A stretch of 64,000 nucleotides of DNA from assembly GCF_020520425.1 (NCBI RefSeq), contig NC_079487.1:80233141-80297140 (forward strand). The letters run 5' to 3'. The notes under the pieces were generated by a model, which did no database searches, was not told the origin of the DNA, and worked only from the letters and a program-made list of their open reading frames with translations. Positions 60,953 to 64,000 of this stretch are shown here, one piece after another. Made by a program: the position numbers and the translations under genes. Position 1 is the stretch's first letter. Every line of letters starts with the position of its first letter. This DNA is from Spinacia oleracea (taxonomy: Eukaryota; Streptophyta; Magnoliopsida; Caryophyllales; Amaranthaceae).

Positions 60953-60982
60953 ATGGAGGAGGAACAGAAACAGGGGATTTAG
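60953..60982 (+). promoter_or_regulatory. Short upstream ORF in the K+ channel leader
   Basis: ATG followed by nine codons in all (MEEEQKQGI) and TAG, out of frame with and 71 nt before the main ATG. Whether it lies in the transcript depends on the unknown transcription start. Confidence 0.45.
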
Positions 60983-61053
60983 GGGAGGCGAGAAAAATAG
61001 GAAGAGAGAAAATACAAAAGATTGAGAGAGAAATTCAAGGAATAGAGAAAATT

Positions 61054-63964
61054 ATGAAAAGTTGGTTAGAGGCGTCATCATGTGGTGGTGGTGGTGGTGG
61101 TAGAGGAGGAGAAGGGAGAAAGAAGGTAGACATTGATGAACCTGTAGAGCTAGCTTCCATTGATGGAACTAGCGCGTATAGTCTCTCTAATGGCATACTT
61201 CCTTCTCTCGGCGCTCGTAGCAACCGCCGTGTTGTGCTCCGCCCCTACATTGTCTCTCCTTTTCTTCCCCAATATAAGTAAGTAATGTTGTTTTCATTTC
61301 TTTGATTCTACTTTGTTTTTCTTTTTGCTTTTGATTTTGGCATTGCATGGAGATTCTAGATGATCTTTTTGGACGATAACATGAGATAAATTCGTTAGGA
61401 TTATGCCTTCGGGATTGTTGTTGTTGGGAATTTGGGTATTGCACACATATGTTACAATGTTTGTAAATTTTGTTTTTTGTTGAAATTATTGGGTTTTTGT
61501 TTGATTAATTGGGTATTATTGCATTTAAATGTTACTATGTTAATGTGTTAAAATGATTGAGTTATTGTTTGATTAATTGGGTATGCGTATCCTTTAATGG
61601 GGTTCCTTTTGATCGTTTCATTTCAGGATTCTAGCAATTTTATCAATTTGCTTAAACCTGATTATTGGAATCCTTTTTGTTTATGAACAATGATTTTATG
61701 CAGATGGTGGGAGTCATTTCTGGTACTTTTGGTTTTGTATACTGCATGGGTGTCTCCCTACGAATTTGGATTCATTCGAAGCCCAATCAAAGTCCTTTCT
61801 ATTGCTGATAATATTGTGAATGGAATATTTGGTATTGATATTGTTTTGACCTTCTTTGTTGCGTATCTTGATTCACAAACTTTCCTACTTGTTGATGATC
61901 ATAAGAAGATTGCTTGGAGGTATTTGAGAAGCTGGTTTATTTTAGATATCATATCAACAGTTCCTTCAGAACTTGGGGAGAAGATACTCCCTCACAGTCT
62001 CCAGGCCTTTGATGGTCTTTTCAATATGCTACGCCTTTGGCGTCTCCGTAGAGTCAGTAAGATGTTCTCAAGGTATATTCTTGACCTAATTGTTGAAGTG
62101 GAAACTAATTAATGTTTTATCCTACTGTCTGAGAAATTTTACACTCTAATGCCCTCATCTGTGGACAGATTGGAGAAAGATCGAAACGTAAACTATTTTT
62201 GGATTCGATGCTTGAAGCTAGTTGTTGTGAGTACATATTACGAAGGTTTTATATATTTTCTGCTCAAGAGATGGATTCTCATTCTCTAGTACCAGGAATG
62301 TTCTCACGTAAATTATTGTGTCTTTGTAGGTGACTCTTTTTACGGTTCATTGTGCTGCCTGCTTTTACTATTTCATTGGTACTCATTATCCTGACCCAAC
62401 AAAAACTTGGATTGCTCTTGAAATGGACAACTTTAAAGACGCGGATCTGTGGTTGCGTTATGTAACATCAATCTACTGGTCAATCACCACGCTCACCACA
62501 ACTGGTTATGGTGATTTGCACCCTGTGAATACATGGGAGATGATCTTTGATATTTTTTATATGTTCTTCAATCTTGGATTGACTGCATATTTGATAGGAA
62601 ATATGACAAACTTAGTGGTTCATGGGACTAGCAGAACTAGAACATTCGTGAGTATGCACATTCTTTCTATTACAAGTTTCTTGGATTGCGCAAAAATTGA
62701 TAGGATTCAGAAGCAGAATATTCAACAACTGCTAAATGTCGTTAGTTGTTACTTGTTAGTGCAATGTTAACTTGTCATTTGTTTTGTGTAACTATAGAGG
62801 GACACAATTCAAGCAGCCTCCAGTTTTGCAGTGAGGAATAGACTTCCTATTCGCTTACAAGACCAAATGGTTGCTCACTTATGTTTGAAATACAGAACTG
62901 ATTCTGAAGGTTTGCAACAGCAAGAAATTCTTGAATCCCTTCCCAAGGCAATTAAGTCAAGTATTTCACATTATCTTTTCTATTCGCTGCTTGATCATGT
63001 GTATCTGTTCCGTGGAGTATCAAATGACTTGCTTTTCCAGCTGGTATGTCTTCCATTTCCATACAATTCTTATGTTGCCTAATATGTATATCTCATTTAT
63101 ACAATTCCATTGATTATCGACTGGAATGTTGCAAATTTAACTGTGTGCTTTGGTATTCGAGTGAACCATATTCATCTCTTTCTGTTTTTCTTTTGTCCCA
63201 AATACAATTATATTGCCAAAAAACCATAAAAATCTGTCCTTTCATTTTCTCTATCTGTCTTCAATTTGGCATGGAGATTTACTTGCTTGACAATTGGGGC
63301 TCTTGTACCTCAACTCTCTTTCTGCTTTCTTAAGTATATTGGCTTGAGTAATGATTTTCTTTCCCATCTAATTAAGGTTTCAGAGATGAAAGCCGAGTAC
63401 TTCCCTCCCAAAGAAGATGTAATTTTGCAGAATGAGGCACCTACTGATCTATATGTACTAGTCTCTGGTGCAATGGTGAGAACAAATTTTCCGTGAACAT
63501 GTTTGAGTGATTACAAAAACTTCTGGCTTAGGCATTGTTGTACAACTGTTATTCTCTTTAAACAAGACAGGAATATCCTCTTAGTATTTTATTATCCTGT
63601 TATTCCTTTATGTTAGCAATTCTAGCAAATCTATGGCATCTGATTTAAGCATTTCTTGCAGGAATTTATCATCCATAAAAATGGAACTGAACAGGCAAGT
63701 CCTAAACTATTGCATTTTGCAGTACTTTTGTCAAGCTCACACAGGGTCTTCTTTTCTAATTGATATTATATTGTGCAGATTGTTAACGAGGTTTACTCAG
63801 GAGGTGTGTGCGGGGAGATAGGTGTTCTTTGTTATAGACCACAACTCTTTACCGTTCGTACCAAGAGATTATGTCAGCTGTTGCGTCTGAATCGTACTGT
63901 TCTTCTGAATGTTGTTCAGGCAAATGTTGGGGATGGAGCAATCATCATGAACAATCTCCTAGAG
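61054..63964 (+). CDS. Shaker-type inward-rectifier K+ channel (AKT1/AKT5/SPIK clade), 5' part, runs past the window
   Basis: Voltage-gated K+ uptake channel of the plasma membrane. Eight exons, phases agreeing: 61054-61277, 61704-62072, 62169-62226, 62330-62647, 62798-63043, 63377-63475, 63662-63694, 63779-63964 (511 codons). A Gly-rich N-terminus and [18 protein letters not shown] precede S1 (about 80). S4 is [11 protein letters not shown] (184-194). The selectivity filter is TTTGYGD (273-279), then [19 protein letters not shown], a C-linker ([17 protein letters not shown]) and a cyclic-nucleotide-binding domain ([40 protein letters not shown]). The ankyrin and KHA domains expected next lie beyond 64000. 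TTTGYGD and RLNRTVLLN recall SPIK/AKT5 more than AKT1. Start: the only ATG in a frame open since the TAA at 60904. Intron 7 has a GC donor. Confidence 0.93.
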
Positions 63965-64000
63965 GTTTGTATGCCTATAACGGAAATTAATTAGCTAAAT

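Noticed and set aside
61187..61444. Antisense frame over the K+ channel first exon
   Set aside because: Shadow of the coding strand and intron.

Overview
The window is nuclear DNA of a flowering plant. It has intron-rich genes of plant families (an NLR immune receptor, complex III subunit QCR7, a Shaker K+ channel), Ty1/copia, CACTA, hAT and Stowaway elements, and long (TA)n tracts. Several repeats (a copia LTR rich in GGAAATATT, a coding-free LTR element peppered with GGCGCCCAG palindromes) remind me of Amaranthaceae/Chenopodiaceae genomes such as spinach. That is an impression from memory, not a test.

Only three host genes look intact: (i) 444-3674 (+), a CC-NB-LRR-type resistance protein whose ORF lacks most of the CC domain; (ii) 18174-25280 (-), the 14-kDa cytochrome bc1 subunit QCR7 in four small exons, with a 5.5-kb second intron that hosts a hAT-like element and a small MITE; (iii) 61054-63964 (+), the first eight exons in the window of an AKT1/AKT5/SPIK-type K+ channel, which runs off the right edge. 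QCR7 and the channel do not appear in full as single open frames; I assembled them from splice sites and family motifs.

3.9-15.6 kb is a graveyard of gene fragments: a receptor-kinase piece, several exons of a very large ZFYVE26-like protein, and two exons of the isopropylmalate isomerase large subunit. A minus-strand Ty1/copia element sits in an intron of the ZFYVE26-like pseudogene. Its gag end is fused to a 752-bp inverted copy of that pseudogene, giving two 752-bp arms around a 137-bp spacer.

26.3-40.9 kb is a nest. Three terminal-inverted-repeat elements of one family (called A, B and C here) each abut (TA)n tracts. C has been split by two CACTA elements with perfect 3-bp target duplications (GAA and CCA). 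One CACTA carries a receptor-kinase exon, the other a decayed multi-exon DEAD-box helicase copy. C itself carries LRR-receptor and PPR fragments and tRNA-like sequences. 41.3-42.8 kb holds two hAT-type MITEs, one with a Stowaway inside it.

43.0-58.2 kb is a second nest. A long-inverted-repeat (foldback or MULE-like) element is split by two solo copia LTRs in opposite orientation (each flanked by a 5-bp duplication, one with a mismatch) and by an 11.3-kb LTR element with 1471-bp LTRs and a CATGG duplication. That element has no gag or pol but carries a fragment of a YTH-domain (ECT-type) m6A-reader gene. 58.4-60.9 kb contains MITEs, the last a Stowaway immediately upstream of the K+ channel.

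The genes form no operon-like unit. What links the window is repeated gene-fragment capture by several transposon classes.
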